Shown piece after piece: positions 44,320 to 53,278 of a DNA stretch of 64,000 bases. Position numbers and translations under genes: made by a program. The stretch is from Magnetospirillum aberrantis SpK (GTDB taxonomy: Bacteria > Pseudomonadota > Alphaproteobacteria > Rhodospirillales > Magnetospirillaceae), in NCBI RefSeq assembly GCF_011022235.1, contig NZ_JAAIYP010000037.1:62001-126000 (forward strand), written 5' to 3'. The notes under the pieces were generated by a model. The model made no database searches. It had not been told where the DNA came from and saw nothing but the letters and a program-made list of their open reading frames with translations. Position 1 is the first letter of the stretch, and every line of letters starts with the position of its first letter.

Positions 44320-45423
44320 ATGTTCGCTCGCCTGACCCGCTTCGCCGCCGCCGCCATCCTGGGCGTGGCCGCCGCTTCGGCCGCCCATGCCGAGGACAAG
44401 GTGCTGAACGTCTACAACTGGTCCGACTACATCGCCAAGGACACCTTGGAGAAGTTCACCAAGGAAACCGGCATCAAGGTCAAGTACGACACCTACGGCG
44501 ACAACGAGGTGCTGGACACCAAGCTGATGGCCGGCAAGTCGGGCTATGACGTGGTGTTCCCGTCGGCGTCGCCGTTCTTCGCCCAACAGGTCAAGGCCGG
44601 CATCTTCCAGAAGCTGGACATGTCCAAGATCCCCAACGCGGCGGGTCTTGACAAGACGGTGATGGACAGCCTGACCAAGGTCGATCCCGGCAACGCCTAC
44701 GGCATTCCCTACATGCTGTCGGCCACCGGCATCGGCTACAATATCGACAAGATCAAGAAGCTTTATCCCGACGCGCCGCTGGATTCGTGGAAGATCCTGT
44801 TCGACCCGGCCGAGGTCGCCAAGATCAAGGGCTGCGGCGTCTCCATGCTCGACACCCCCACCGAGGCGGTGCCGGCCTATCTGGCCTACAAGGGCATGGA
44901 CCCGCATGCCCAGACCACCGATTCGCTGAAGGTGGCGATGGAGGGATTGTTGCCGATCCGTCCCAGCCTGCGCTACGTCAACTCGGAAAAGTACCGCGCC
45001 GACCTCGCCAACGGCGACATCTGTCTGGCGCATGGTTACGTGGGCGATCTGGTGCAGTCGCGCGCCCGCGCCCTGGAGGCCAAGAAGCCGCAGAACATCG
45101 GCATCGCCATCCCCAAGGAAGGCGCCATCGTCAATATCGACATGATGGCCGTTCCGGTGGACGCGCCGCATCCGGCCGAGGCGCTGGCCTTCATCAACTT
45201 CATCCTGCGCCCCGACATCATCGCCGAGATCACCAACGAGACCGGCTATTCCAACGCCGTTCCCGCCTCGCTGGCCCATGTGGACGACGCCATCAAGAAC
45301 GATCCGGTGATCTTCCCGCCGGCCGAGGTCAAGGCCAAGCTGTTCACCGCGGCGCCGCCGGCCACCAAGGAATACGACCGTGCCCGTGCCCGTGCCTGGG
45401 CCAAGTTCCGCACGGCCAAGTAA
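44320..45423 (+). CDS. potF: Polyamine ABC transporter periplasmic binding protein
   Basis: This 367-residue binding protein has a signal peptide (MFARLTRFAAAAILGVAAASAAHA). The mature start EDKVLNVYNWSDYIAKDTLEKF is the PotF/PotD hallmark. It captures putrescine or spermidine in the periplasm. The start ATG is behind GGGGGA; the frame is open further upstream without family resemblance. It is the first gene of potFGHI. Confidence 0.94.
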   Translation: MFARLTRFAAAAILGVAAASAAHAEDKVLNVYNWSDYIAKDTLEKFTKETGIKVKYDTYGDNEVLDTKLMAGKSGYDVVFPSASPFFAQQVKAGIFQKLDMSKIPNAAGLDKTVMDSLTKVDPGNAYGIPYMLSATGIGYNIDKIKKLYPDAPLDSWKILFDPAEVAKIKGCGVSMLDTPTEAVPAYLAYKGMDPHAQTTDSLKVAMEGLLPIRPSLRYVNSEKYRADLANGDICLAHGYVGDLVQSRARALEAKKPQNIGIAIPKEGAIVNIDMMAVPVDAPHPAEALAFINFILRPDIIAEITNETGYSNAVPASLAHVDDAIKNDPVIFPPAEVKAKLFTAAPPATKEYDRARARAWAKFRTAK

Positions 45424-45436
45424 CGGGAACCGGCAC

Positions 45437-46564
45437 GTGGCGATCGTTGTTCGTTCGACCCGCGAGGTGGAAGACAAGGCGGGAAAGCCTCCCGCCATCC
45501 ACATCGAGGGCGTGAAGAAGCAGTTCGGCGACGCCACGGCGGTCGCCGGTGTCGACCTGAAGATCGAGGAGGGAGAGTTCTTCTCCCTCCTCGGTCCTTC
45601 CGGCTGTGGCAAGACCACGCTGTTGCGCATGCTGGCGGGGTTCGAGACGCCGACCGACGGCCGGATTCTCATCGCCGGCGAGGACATGACCGGGGTGCCG
45701 CCCTATGAGCGTCCGGTCAACATGATGTTTCAATCCTATGCTCTGTTCCCGCACATGACGGTCGAGGACAATGTCGCCTTCGGCCTCAAGCAGGATGGGG
45801 TGCCCAAGGCAGAGATCAAAACCCGCGTTGCCGAGGCGTTGGAACTGGTGCGCATGGGCGGTTTCGCCAAACGCAAGCCGCATCAGATGTCGGGCGGCCA
45901 GCGTCAGCGCGTGGCCCTGGCCCGCTGTCTGGTCAAACGGCCCAAGGTGGTGCTGTTGGACGAACCTTTGAGCGCGCTGGACAAAAAGCTGCGCGAGCAG
46001 ACCCAGTTCGAACTGGTCAACATCCAGGAAAGCGTCGGCATCACCTTCGTCATGGTCACCCACGACCAGGAAGAGGCCATGACCATGTCCACCCGCATCG
46101 CGGTGATGGACGCCGGCCGGATCATGCAGGTGGGCCGCCCGCACGAGATTTACGAATATCCGGTCAACCGTCTGGTCGCCGACTTCATCGGCACCGCCAA
46201 TTTCTTCGACGGCGTGGTGGAGAAAGGCGAGGATGGCGGACTTCGCTTCCGCGCCAACGGCGTCGACGCGCCGCTGGTGGTGGAAGGCGATCTGGCCGCC
46301 GGGACGGCGGCCTCGATCATGGTTCGCCCGGAAAAGATCGCCATGAGCCGCGAGGTCCATCCCGGCGCGCTCAACACCTTGCGCGGCAAGGTGGTCGAGA
46401 TCGCCTATCTGGGCGACGTTTCCATCTATCACGTCAAGCTGGCGGGCGGGCCGACGGTGTTGGTGACCAACGCCAACCTGCGCCATTCCGCCGAACCGGC
46501 CGTCACCTGGGAAGACGAGGTGGTGCTGTCGTGGCACCCCGGTAACGCCGTGGTGTTGCCGTGA
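45437..46564 (+). CDS. potG: Polyamine ABC transporter ATP-binding protein
   Basis: This 375-residue ATPase has Walker A GPSGCGKTT, signature MSGGQRQRVALAR, Walker B VVLLDEPLSALD, switch His in VTHDQEEA and a C-terminal TOBE regulatory domain (MVRPEKIAM). I start it at a GTG 14 bases after the potF stop with GGGAACC upstream. Confidence 0.94.
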   Translation: MAIVVRSTREVEDKAGKPPAIHIEGVKKQFGDATAVAGVDLKIEEGEFFSLLGPSGCGKTTLLRMLAGFETPTDGRILIAGEDMTGVPPYERPVNMMFQSYALFPHMTVEDNVAFGLKQDGVPKAEIKTRVAEALELVRMGGFAKRKPHQMSGGQRQRVALARCLVKRPKVVLLDEPLSALDKKLREQTQFELVNIQESVGITFVMVTHDQEEAMTMSTRIAVMDAGRIMQVGRPHEIYEYPVNRLVADFIGTANFFDGVVEKGEDGGLRFRANGVDAPLVVEGDLAAGTAASIMVRPEKIAMSREVHPGALNTLRGKVVEIAYLGDVSIYHVKLAGGPTVLVTNANLRHSAEPAVTWEDEVVLSWHPGNAVVLP

Positions 46565-47472
46565 GGGTGGGAAGCTGGCGCCAGGTGTGGGGGCGCCGGG
46601 CGGTGCTGGGCATTCCCTATGTCTGGCTGCTGCTGTTCTTTCTGGTGCCGCTGTTGATCGTCGCCAAGATTTCCATTTCGGAAATCCGCGTCGGCGTGCC
46701 GCCCTATGAACCGTTGCTGGAATTCGCCGATGGCGCCTTCATCGGCGTGCGCGCCACCGTCACCAATTTCGTCTTGTTGTTCGAGGACGACCTGTATGTC
46801 AGCGCCTATTTCCAGTCGCTGACCATCGCCGGTGTCTCGACGCTGCTGTGCCTGCTGATCGGCTATCCCATGGCGTTGGCCATCGCGCGGGCGCGGCCGG
46901 AACGGCGGCCGCCATTGCTGTTGCTGGTCATTCTGCCGTTCTGGACGTCGTTCCTGATCCGCGTCTACGCCTGGATGGGCATCCTCAAGGACGAGGGGTT
47001 GCTGAACGGCGTGTTGATGTGGCTGGGGGTCATTTCCGAACCCTTGGTCATTCTCAACACCGACACCGCCGTCTATATCGGCATCGTCTATTCCTATCTG
47101 CCGTTCATGGTGCTGCCGCTTTACGCCACCTTGGAAAAGCTCGATCCCTCGCTGCTGGAGGCGGCGGCGGATTTGGGCGCGCGGCCGATCCGGGCCTTTT
47201 GGTCGGTCACCTTGCCGTTGTCGGTGCCGGGTATCGTCGCCGGCTCGCTTCTGGTGTTCGTGCCGGCGGTGGGCGAATACGTCATTCCCGATTTGTTGGG
47301 CGGCGGCGACACCCAGATGCTGGGCAAGGCGTTGTGGGACATGTTCGCGCTGAATCGCGACTGGCCCTCGGCCGCGGCGCTGGCGGTGGCCATGCTGGCG
47401 GCGCTGGCGCTGCCTATCGCCCTGTTCCAGAAATGGCAATCCAAGCTGGACAACCCGGAGGGCCAGGAATGA
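46561..47472 (+). CDS. potH: Polyamine ABC transporter permease PotH
   Basis: This 303-residue permease has six helices and the EAA-type coupling loop EAAADLGARPIRAFWSVTLPLS. It starts at a GTG overlapping the potG stop (GTGA) and ends overlapping potI (ATGA). Confidence 0.93.
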   Translation: MRVGSWRQVWGRRAVLGIPYVWLLLFFLVPLLIVAKISISEIRVGVPPYEPLLEFADGAFIGVRATVTNFVLLFEDDLYVSAYFQSLTIAGVSTLLCLLIGYPMALAIARARPERRPPLLLLVILPFWTSFLIRVYAWMGILKDEGLLNGVLMWLGVISEPLVILNTDTAVYIGIVYSYLPFMVLPLYATLEKLDPSLLEAAADLGARPIRAFWSVTLPLSVPGIVAGSLLVFVPAVGEYVIPDLLGGGDTQMLGKALWDMFALNRDWPSAAALAVAMLAALALPIALFQKWQSKLDNPEGQE

Positions 47473-48266
47473 GGCGTTCGGTCTTCCTGCTGTCGTGCCT
47501 GGGTTTCGGCTACGCCTTCTTGTACCTGCCCATCGCGTTGCTGGTGGTGTGGTCGTTCAATGCCTCGCGCATCGTCAACATCTGGGGCGGCTTCTCGACC
47601 AAGTGGTATTGGGAGCTGACGCGCAACGACGATTTCCTGGCCGCCGCCTGGCTGTCGCTCAAGGTGGCGGCGACCAGCGCAACCGCCGCCTTGGTCCTTG
47701 GCACGCTGGCCGCCGTGGTCTTGGTGCGGTTCGGCCGGTTCCATGGCCGGCTGTTGTTCAATGGCCTGATCGCCGCGCCGCTGGTGATGCCCGAGATCAT
47801 CCTGGGTCTGGCCATGCTGCTGTTGTTCGTGGCGCTCGAACAGGCCATCGGCTGGCCGGACGGACGCGGCTTCTCCACCATCGTCATCGCTCACACCACG
47901 GTTGGCATGGCCTATGCCACGGTGGTTGTGCGCTCGCGTCTGGCTCAAATGGATGAAAGCCTTGAGGAAGCTGCGCTCGATCTTGGGGCACGGCCGATCA
48001 AGGTGTTCTTCGTCATCACGCTGCCGGTGATCGCGCCATCCCTGGCGGCCGGATGGCTGTTGGCCTTCACCTTGTCGCTGGACGACGTGGTGGTCGCGCA
48101 ATTCGTTTCGGGTCCCGGCGCCACCACCTTGCCGATCGAGGTGTTTTCGTCGGTGCGTCTGGGCGTGTCGCCCCAGGTCAACGCGCTTGGCACCATCATC
48201 GTGTGTGTGGTGGCGGTGTTGATCGTTGTCGCGTGGCGGTTGTCCATGACCAGGAAAGAGCGCTGA
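47469..48266 (+). CDS. potI: Polyamine ABC transporter permease PotI
   Basis: This 265-residue permease has six helices and the coupling loop EAALDLGARPIKVFFVITLP. Start ATG overlaps the potH stop. It is the last gene of the operon; the convergent gene ends 7 bases beyond. Confidence 0.93.
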   Translation: MRRSVFLLSCLGFGYAFLYLPIALLVVWSFNASRIVNIWGGFSTKWYWELTRNDDFLAAAWLSLKVAATSATAALVLGTLAAVVLVRFGRFHGRLLFNGLIAAPLVMPEIILGLAMLLLFVALEQAIGWPDGRGFSTIVIAHTTVGMAYATVVVRSRLAQMDESLEEAALDLGARPIKVFFVITLPVIAPSLAAGWLLAFTLSLDDVVVAQFVSGPGATTLPIEVFSSVRLGVSPQVNALGTIIVCVVAVLIVVAWRLSMTRKER

Positions 48267-48273
48267 GCGGTCC

Positions 48274-48852
48274 CTATTTCGACGGTGCGGAGAAGGCCCG
48301 GAATACGCGGGCCTTCTGGTCGTGCCAGAAGGTCGCTTCGTCCGCGCCATTTCTCAGGCAGCCCAATTCGCGCGCCAGGGCAAAGAACTGGGCATTGGGG
48401 CGGCCGGTGGTCTTTTGCACCACGATCGCCGAGATCAGGATGCCCTGACCGGCCAAACTTTCCCGCGACAGTTCCGACAGCAGGGTACCGATCTCGGCGC
48501 GGTCACGGGGGTTGCGGGACGACAATCCGGCCGGAGCCATGGCTTCGCCATAAGATATCTGCTGCCCCGTGGCCGCCGCCTGGGCCAGGGTGGTTCGCAC
48601 CTGATCGCGACGCTGGCGGGATTGTGCCTCGATCCCGGCTTCCTGGACGAACAGGGCCTGGGGACGGATTCCGCGCCAAACCTTGTTCTTTCCCTTGATC
48701 TCGATTCCTTCGAGATTTCCGCTCTTGACCTGTTCCGAGACCGCCGAACGGCTGATACCCTTCCATTCCGCCACCATGCTCAGCGGGATCATGGCCAAGT
48801 CGGGGTTGTCCCGTAGCGCCTTCAGATAGGCGGTGACGCTCTTGAACTGCAT
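48274..48852 (-). CDS. Hypothetical protein with helix-turn-helix-like N-terminus
   Basis: In this 192-residue protein, residues about 20-60 (IPLSMVAEWKGISRSAVSEQVKSGNLEGIEIKG) read like an excisionase or MerR-type helix-turn-helix. The rest is mixed helix/strand with no family I recognise. GAGGGG precedes the ATG. It could be a regulator of the adjacent pot operon but there is no direct evidence. Confidence 0.6.
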   Translation of the reverse strand: MQFKSVTAYLKALRDNPDLAMIPLSMVAEWKGISRSAVSEQVKSGNLEGIEIKGKNKVWRGIRPQALFVQEAGIEAQSRQRRDQVRTTLAQAAATGQQISYGEAMAPAGLSSRNPRDRAEIGTLLSELSRESLAGQGILISAIVVQKTTGRPNAQFFALARELGCLRNGADEATFWHDQKARVFRAFSAPSK

Positions 48853-49043
48853 GGCGTCCCCTCTTTCCCATGACCTTCGGACAGGCCGATAGTCGATTAT
48901 AAACAGCCCTTGAACTTGCAAGTATGCCGAGAACGCAGGCGGAGAGGGCCAAGGGTTGCGTCTGTGACACGGCTTGCGTTGGTGTTGTCGTCTGTCGCGA
49001 TTAAAGATAGGATGATTGGAGGTATTACCACGAGGTTCCTGTC

Positions 49044-49736
49044 ATGCCGCTTCCGCTGATCGAACGGCGGTCCCTGGTCGAACAGACCGCCGAAGCCCTG
49101 CGCGCCCGTGTCGCCACCGGTGAATGGCCGGTGGACGCCCGCATCCCGCCCGAGGCAGAGCTGGTCCGCCTGTTCGGAGTCAGCCGCAACACCGTGCGCG
49201 AGGCGGTTCGCTGTCTGGCCCATGCCGGCATGCTGGAGGTGCGTCAGGGCGATGGAACCTATGTCCGCGCCACCGCCGACAGTGGCGAGACCTTGCGCCG
49301 GATCGCCCATGCCAGCTTGCGTGACCGCATAGAGGTGCGCTGCGCGCTCGAGGAAAACGCGGCGCGTTTGGCGGCGGCGCGGCGCAGCGAAGACGATGTC
49401 GCGGCCTTACGGGCGACACGCGACCGTTGTGACGGGCTGATTGCCGCTGGTCGTATAGATGAGTATATCACCCACGATTTCACCTTCCATCGCCGGATCG
49501 TCTCCGCCTCGGGCAATGCCGCGCTGGAAGAACTTTACCTTTATTTCGCCACCGCCATCCGCGCCAGCATCCGCCACAGCATCGGCGACGCCCAACTGCC
49601 GGAACCCAGCGCCGCACAGCATCGGGACGTGCTGGAAGCCATCGCCCGGCGCGATTCCGACGGCGCCGCCGTGGCGGCGCGCGCCATGTTCGCCCCGTTG
49701 CTGGCCAGCCTCGACAGCCTGTTGGTGCGGCCATGA
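49044..49736 (+). CDS. GntR/FadR-family transcriptional regulator
   Basis: This 230-residue regulator has a winged helix (about 8-75, LVRLFGVSRNTVREAVRCLAHAGML) and an FCD ligand domain (about 90-220; DFTFHRRIVSASGN, with the metal-type Asp/His). Its stop overlaps the start of the CynX-like exporter (ATGA), so it is cotranscribed with, and probably controls, the two transporters that follow. Confidence 0.9.
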   Translation: MPLPLIERRSLVEQTAEALRARVATGEWPVDARIPPEAELVRLFGVSRNTVREAVRCLAHAGMLEVRQGDGTYVRATADSGETLRRIAHASLRDRIEVRCALEENAARLAAARRSEDDVAALRATRDRCDGLIAAGRIDEYITHDFTFHRRIVSASGNAALEELYLYFATAIRASIRHSIGDAQLPEPSAAQHRDVLEAIARRDSDGAAVAARAMFAPLLASLDSLLVRP

Positions 49737-50995
49737 CCGCGCCGCGAGACGAGTTGGCGGACGAGTTGCTGGTCGATGTCGAGGATGTGCCGGTCGCCGT
49801 TCCTCCGGCCTTGCCGGCTTGGCCGCGCTGGGTCCTGGCGGTGGCCATGCTGGTGGTGGCGTGCAACCTTCGCCCACCCTTGACCAGTGTCGGGCCGGTC
49901 TTGAACGAGATCCGCGCCGCCTTGCCGGAATGGAACACCTGGGTCGGTTTCCTGACCATGGTGCCGGTTCTGTGCATGGGGCTGGCCGGGCCAAGCGCGC
50001 CGGGACTGGCCCGGCGTTGGGGGGCGGAGCGGGTGGTGCTGGCCGGCATGGCGGTGCTGGTGGCCGGTCTTGCCGTGCGCGGTATGGCGACCCCTTGGCC
50101 GCTGTTCCTGGGAACCGCGGTGATCGGTGCCGCCATTGGCGTGGTCGGCGTGTTGCTGCCCGGTCTGGTCAAACGCGATTTCCGTGACCATGGCACGGTG
50201 ATGACCGGTCTGTTCACCATGTGCCTGTGCTGGGGGGCGGCCTTCGCCGCCGGGGTGATGGTGCCGTTGACCGAGATGCTGGGCGATCACTGGGCGTGGT
50301 CGTTGGCGGCGTGGTCTGTGCCGGCGCTCTGCGCCACCCTGATCTGGGCCCCCATGGTTCCGCGCCGTGGGTCGGTGCCGCTGGTGCCGCCGGCCCCGGT
50401 ACGGGGCTTGTGGCGCAATCCGCTGGCATGGCAGGTGACTCTTTTCATGGGGCTGCAATCGTCGCTGGCCTATGCGGTGTTCGGCTGGCTGGCTCCGATC
50501 CTGCGCGACCGTGGCCTTGATGCCGCCGCCGCCGGCTGGATGGTGTCGTTTTCCGTGGTTCTGCAATTGCCGGCCGCCCTGGTGGCGCCGGTGCTGGCCG
50601 GTCGCGCCCGCGACCAGCGGGGCGCCGTCGTGGTGGCGTTGGCGTGCACGCTGACGGGGTTGCTGGGATGCCTTTATCTGCCGGTGGACGGATTGCAATT
50701 GTGGGCGGCGGCGGCGGTGTTGGGCATCGGGCAGGGGGCGGCGTTCTCGGTGGCTTTGGCGCTGATCGTGCTGCGCTCCAGCGACGGCCATGTGGCGGCG
50801 CAATTGTCCAGCATGGCGCAAAGCGTCGGTTACACCGTGGCGGCTTTTTGTCCCATGGCCTTGGGCTTGCTGCGCGACGCCGCCGGGTCGTGGGACCCGG
50901 CCGGTCCGTTGTTCGCCGCTGTCGCCGTGGCGGCCCTTGTCGCCGGACTGGGAGCCGGCCGTAAGTTGACCCTGTGTGGAGACGACCATCGATGA
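49733..50995 (+). CDS. MFS transporter, CynX/NimT group
   Basis: This 420-residue, 12-helix major facilitator has NLRPPLTSVGPVLNEI in the first helix, typical of CynX/NimT-like proteins (cyanate or 2-nitroimidazole transport). Substrate unknown. It is translationally coupled to the GntR gene upstream and the next MFS gene downstream. Confidence 0.88.
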   Translation: MTAPRDELADELLVDVEDVPVAVPPALPAWPRWVLAVAMLVVACNLRPPLTSVGPVLNEIRAALPEWNTWVGFLTMVPVLCMGLAGPSAPGLARRWGAERVVLAGMAVLVAGLAVRGMATPWPLFLGTAVIGAAIGVVGVLLPGLVKRDFRDHGTVMTGLFTMCLCWGAAFAAGVMVPLTEMLGDHWAWSLAAWSVPALCATLIWAPMVPRRGSVPLVPPAPVRGLWRNPLAWQVTLFMGLQSSLAYAVFGWLAPILRDRGLDAAAAGWMVSFSVVLQLPAALVAPVLAGRARDQRGAVVVALACTLTGLLGCLYLPVDGLQLWAAAAVLGIGQGAAFSVALALIVLRSSDGHVAAQLSSMAQSVGYTVAAFCPMALGLLRDAAGSWDPAGPLFAAVAVAALVAGLGAGRKLTLCGDDHR

Positions 50996-52227
50996 CCGCC
51001 CGTTCCGCTCGCGCCTCGCTGGCCTTTTCCTGTCTGGGGCACCTTTATGCCCATGTGTTCGAGCCGATCTTCTATATCGCCGCCCTGGTGCTGCCGGGTG
51101 AGTTGGGACTGTCCTATGAAGAGGTCCTGGCCCTGGTGATCGCCGGCAAGCTGTTGTACGGCGTGCTGGCGCCTGTCGCCGGCTGGGCCGGCGACCGCTG
51201 GAGCACGGTCGGCATGATGGTGGTGTTCTTCCTGGGACTGGGCGTTTCGGCCTTGTCCATGGGGGTGGTTCAGGGGCCGTGGGGCGTGGCCCTGGCTCTG
51301 GCGGCCATGGGGACGTTCGGCTCCATCTACCATCCCGTCGGCATCGCCTGGCTGTTGCGCAACGCGGTGGACAAGGGCAAGGCCATCGGCCTTAACGGCG
51401 TGTTCGGCGGCATCGGTCCCGGTGTCGCCTCGCTGGTGGCCGGTACCTTGATCGCCGCTTTCGGCTGGCGCACGGCCTTTGTGGTGCCGGGCGCGGTGGT
51501 CCTGCTGACCGGCTTGGTGTTCCTGTGGTATTTGCGGCGTGGCTGGGTGGTCGAGGCCAAGGCCGACCGTGCCCCCATGCGCGAACCGTCCAGGGGCGAC
51601 ACCATGCGGGCCGGCATCGTTTTGTCGGTCACCATGTTGGGGGCTGGGCTGATCTATCAGGCGTCACAGCCGGCCCTGCCGAAGCTGTTCGAGGAACGGT
51701 TGGGCGACACGGTCAGCGTCGCCGACGCCGCCCTGGCGGTGACCGTGGTCTATCTGGTGGCCGGGCTGACCCAGATCGTCGCCGGACATCTGGCCGACCG
51801 CTTCCCGGCCAAGCGGATCTATGTGCTGGCGGCCTTGGTGCAGGCGCCGTTGCTGGCCCTGCTGTCCGGGGCTTCGGGCCTGCCCATGGTGGCGGTGGCG
51901 TTGCTGGCGGTGGCCGGCAACATGGGGGCCATTCCCGCCGAGAATCTGTTGCTGGCCAAATACACTCCGGCACGGTGGCGGGGCACGGCGTTCGGCCTGA
52001 AATTCGTGTTGTCGTTCGGGGTGTCGGGTTTGGCGGTGCCGCTGGTGTCGCTGTTGCGGGGCTTGACCGGTGGTTTCGAGGTGCTGTTGTGGCTGATGGC
52101 CGGGGCGGCGCTGATGGTGGCGGCGGCGGCCAGCCTGTTGCCCACCGAGAAAAAAGAAGGCGAGGCCGCCGAGAGGGTCACGGAAGCGGCCTCGCCGGTT
52201 CCCGCCACGGGGATCGACGGGAACTGA
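50992..52227 (+). CDS. MFS transporter, FSR-like
   Basis: This 411-residue MFS protein (SCLGHLYAHVFEPIFYIAALVLP, GSIYHPVGIAWLL, GKAIGLNGVFGGIGPG) belongs to the group of fosmidomycin-resistance-type efflux proteins. Start ATG overlaps the preceding stop. Two different exporters in one GntR operon suggests broad or paired substrate use. Confidence 0.85.
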   Translation: MTARSARASLAFSCLGHLYAHVFEPIFYIAALVLPGELGLSYEEVLALVIAGKLLYGVLAPVAGWAGDRWSTVGMMVVFFLGLGVSALSMGVVQGPWGVALALAAMGTFGSIYHPVGIAWLLRNAVDKGKAIGLNGVFGGIGPGVASLVAGTLIAAFGWRTAFVVPGAVVLLTGLVFLWYLRRGWVVEAKADRAPMREPSRGDTMRAGIVLSVTMLGAGLIYQASQPALPKLFEERLGDTVSVADAALAVTVVYLVAGLTQIVAGHLADRFPAKRIYVLAALVQAPLLALLSGASGLPMVAVALLAVAGNMGAIPAENLLLAKYTPARWRGTAFGLKFVLSFGVSGLAVPLVSLLRGLTGGFEVLLWLMAGAALMVAAAASLLPTEKKEGEAAERVTEAASPVPATGIDGN

Positions 52228-52231
52228 GGGC

Positions 52232-52267
52232 ATTCGACATGGGGTGGGGAAGGGTCGAGTGTCGAAT
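52232..52267. repeat. Inverted repeat between MFS and rpoH genes
   Basis: ATTCGACA and TGTCGAAT are perfect 8-base arms around a 20-base G-rich loop, lying between convergent stops. No U-run follows. Could mark an mRNA end. Confidence 0.35.
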
Positions 52268-52280
52268 ACCCCGTTCATTG

Positions 52281-53168
52281 TTAGGCGATGGCCGGCTTGG
52301 TCCGGCCCTTGGGTGCCAGCTTGGTCTCGGCGGCGCGCACCAGGGTCTTGAGCTTGGCCAAGGCGGCCGTTTCGATCTGGCGCACGCGTTCGCGGCTGAT
52401 GTTGTAGCGCTGCGCCAGGTCTTCCAGCCTCAGCGGGTTTTCGCGCAACGTGCGTTCGGCGACGATATCGCGCTCGCGCTCGGTCAACTCGCCCCAGGCC
52501 GATTTCAGCAATTCGCGCCGGTACATCAATTCCTGTCGTTCGCCCAGGATTTCCTCGGCGTCGGGGCGGTCGTCCATCAGCAACTCGCCATAAGGCGTAC
52601 CGCTTTCGCCGACTGGCGCGTCGAGCGAGCGTGGGGACTGGGTCAACAACCGTTCCATTTCGGCGACGCGGGTGTCGCGGACACCCAGTTCCTTGGCCAC
52701 CTGACGGGTTTCCGCCTGACTGAGCGCGCCGCCCGAGGGGCCGGTCAGGCGGGACCTGAGGCCACGCAGCTTGAAGAACAGCTTTTTACGTTCTGCCGAC
52801 AGGCCGAAATTGACCGGGGTGGAAAAGCGCAGGACATATTCGAACATGGCGGCGCGCACCCACCACTGGGCGTAGGTGGAAAAACGCAGGTTGCGCTCGA
52901 CGTCGAAGCCTTCAAGGGCGCGGACCAAGCCCAGGTTGCCCTCGGCCACCAGATCGGCGGTGGGCAGGCCATAGCCCTTGAACTGCGAGGCGGTCTTGAT
53001 CACCAGGCGTAAATGGGCCTCGATCAGGTGGTCGCGGGCGGCGACGTCGCCGTCCTGGCGCCAGCGACGCACCAAATCCGCCTCTTCCTCGCCGGTCAGC
53101 AGGGGGACCTCACGCGCCGTGCGGTAAAAAGCACTGGCGGGATCGGAAGCGGTGCGGGGGATCGACAT
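52281..53168 (-). CDS. rpoH: RNA polymerase sigma factor, RpoH (sigma-32) type
   Basis: This 295-residue sigma factor has region 2 (DLVAEGNLGLVRALEGFDVERNLRFSTYAQWWVRAAM) and region 4 helix-turn-helix (LEDLAQRYNISRERVRQIETAALAKL). The RpoH-box segment KKLFFKLRGLRSRL marks it as a heat-shock-type sigma. It may be a second RpoH (RpoH2), as alphaproteobacteria often carry two; RpoH2 is linked to oxidative and photo-oxidative stress. It is divergent from an OxyR-like gene. Confidence 0.93.
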   Translation of the reverse strand: MSIPRTASDPASAFYRTAREVPLLTGEEEADLVRRWRQDGDVAARDHLIEAHLRLVIKTASQFKGYGLPTADLVAEGNLGLVRALEGFDVERNLRFSTYAQWWVRAAMFEYVLRFSTPVNFGLSAERKKLFFKLRGLRSRLTGPSGGALSQAETRQVAKELGVRDTRVAEMERLLTQSPRSLDAPVGESGTPYGELLMDDRPDAEEILGERQELMYRRELLKSAWGELTERERDIVAERTLRENPLRLEDLAQRYNISRERVRQIETAALAKLKTLVRAAETKLAPKGRTKPAIA

Positions 53169-53278
53169 GGTCGTCTCCGGTTGGTTCGTGTTCGTGACTT
53201 AAAGGTAGGGGGAGAACTCTGATCATTCCAATCGAACTTTCTTGAGAAATTGATAGGAATTTGTTATCACATGGCGTC

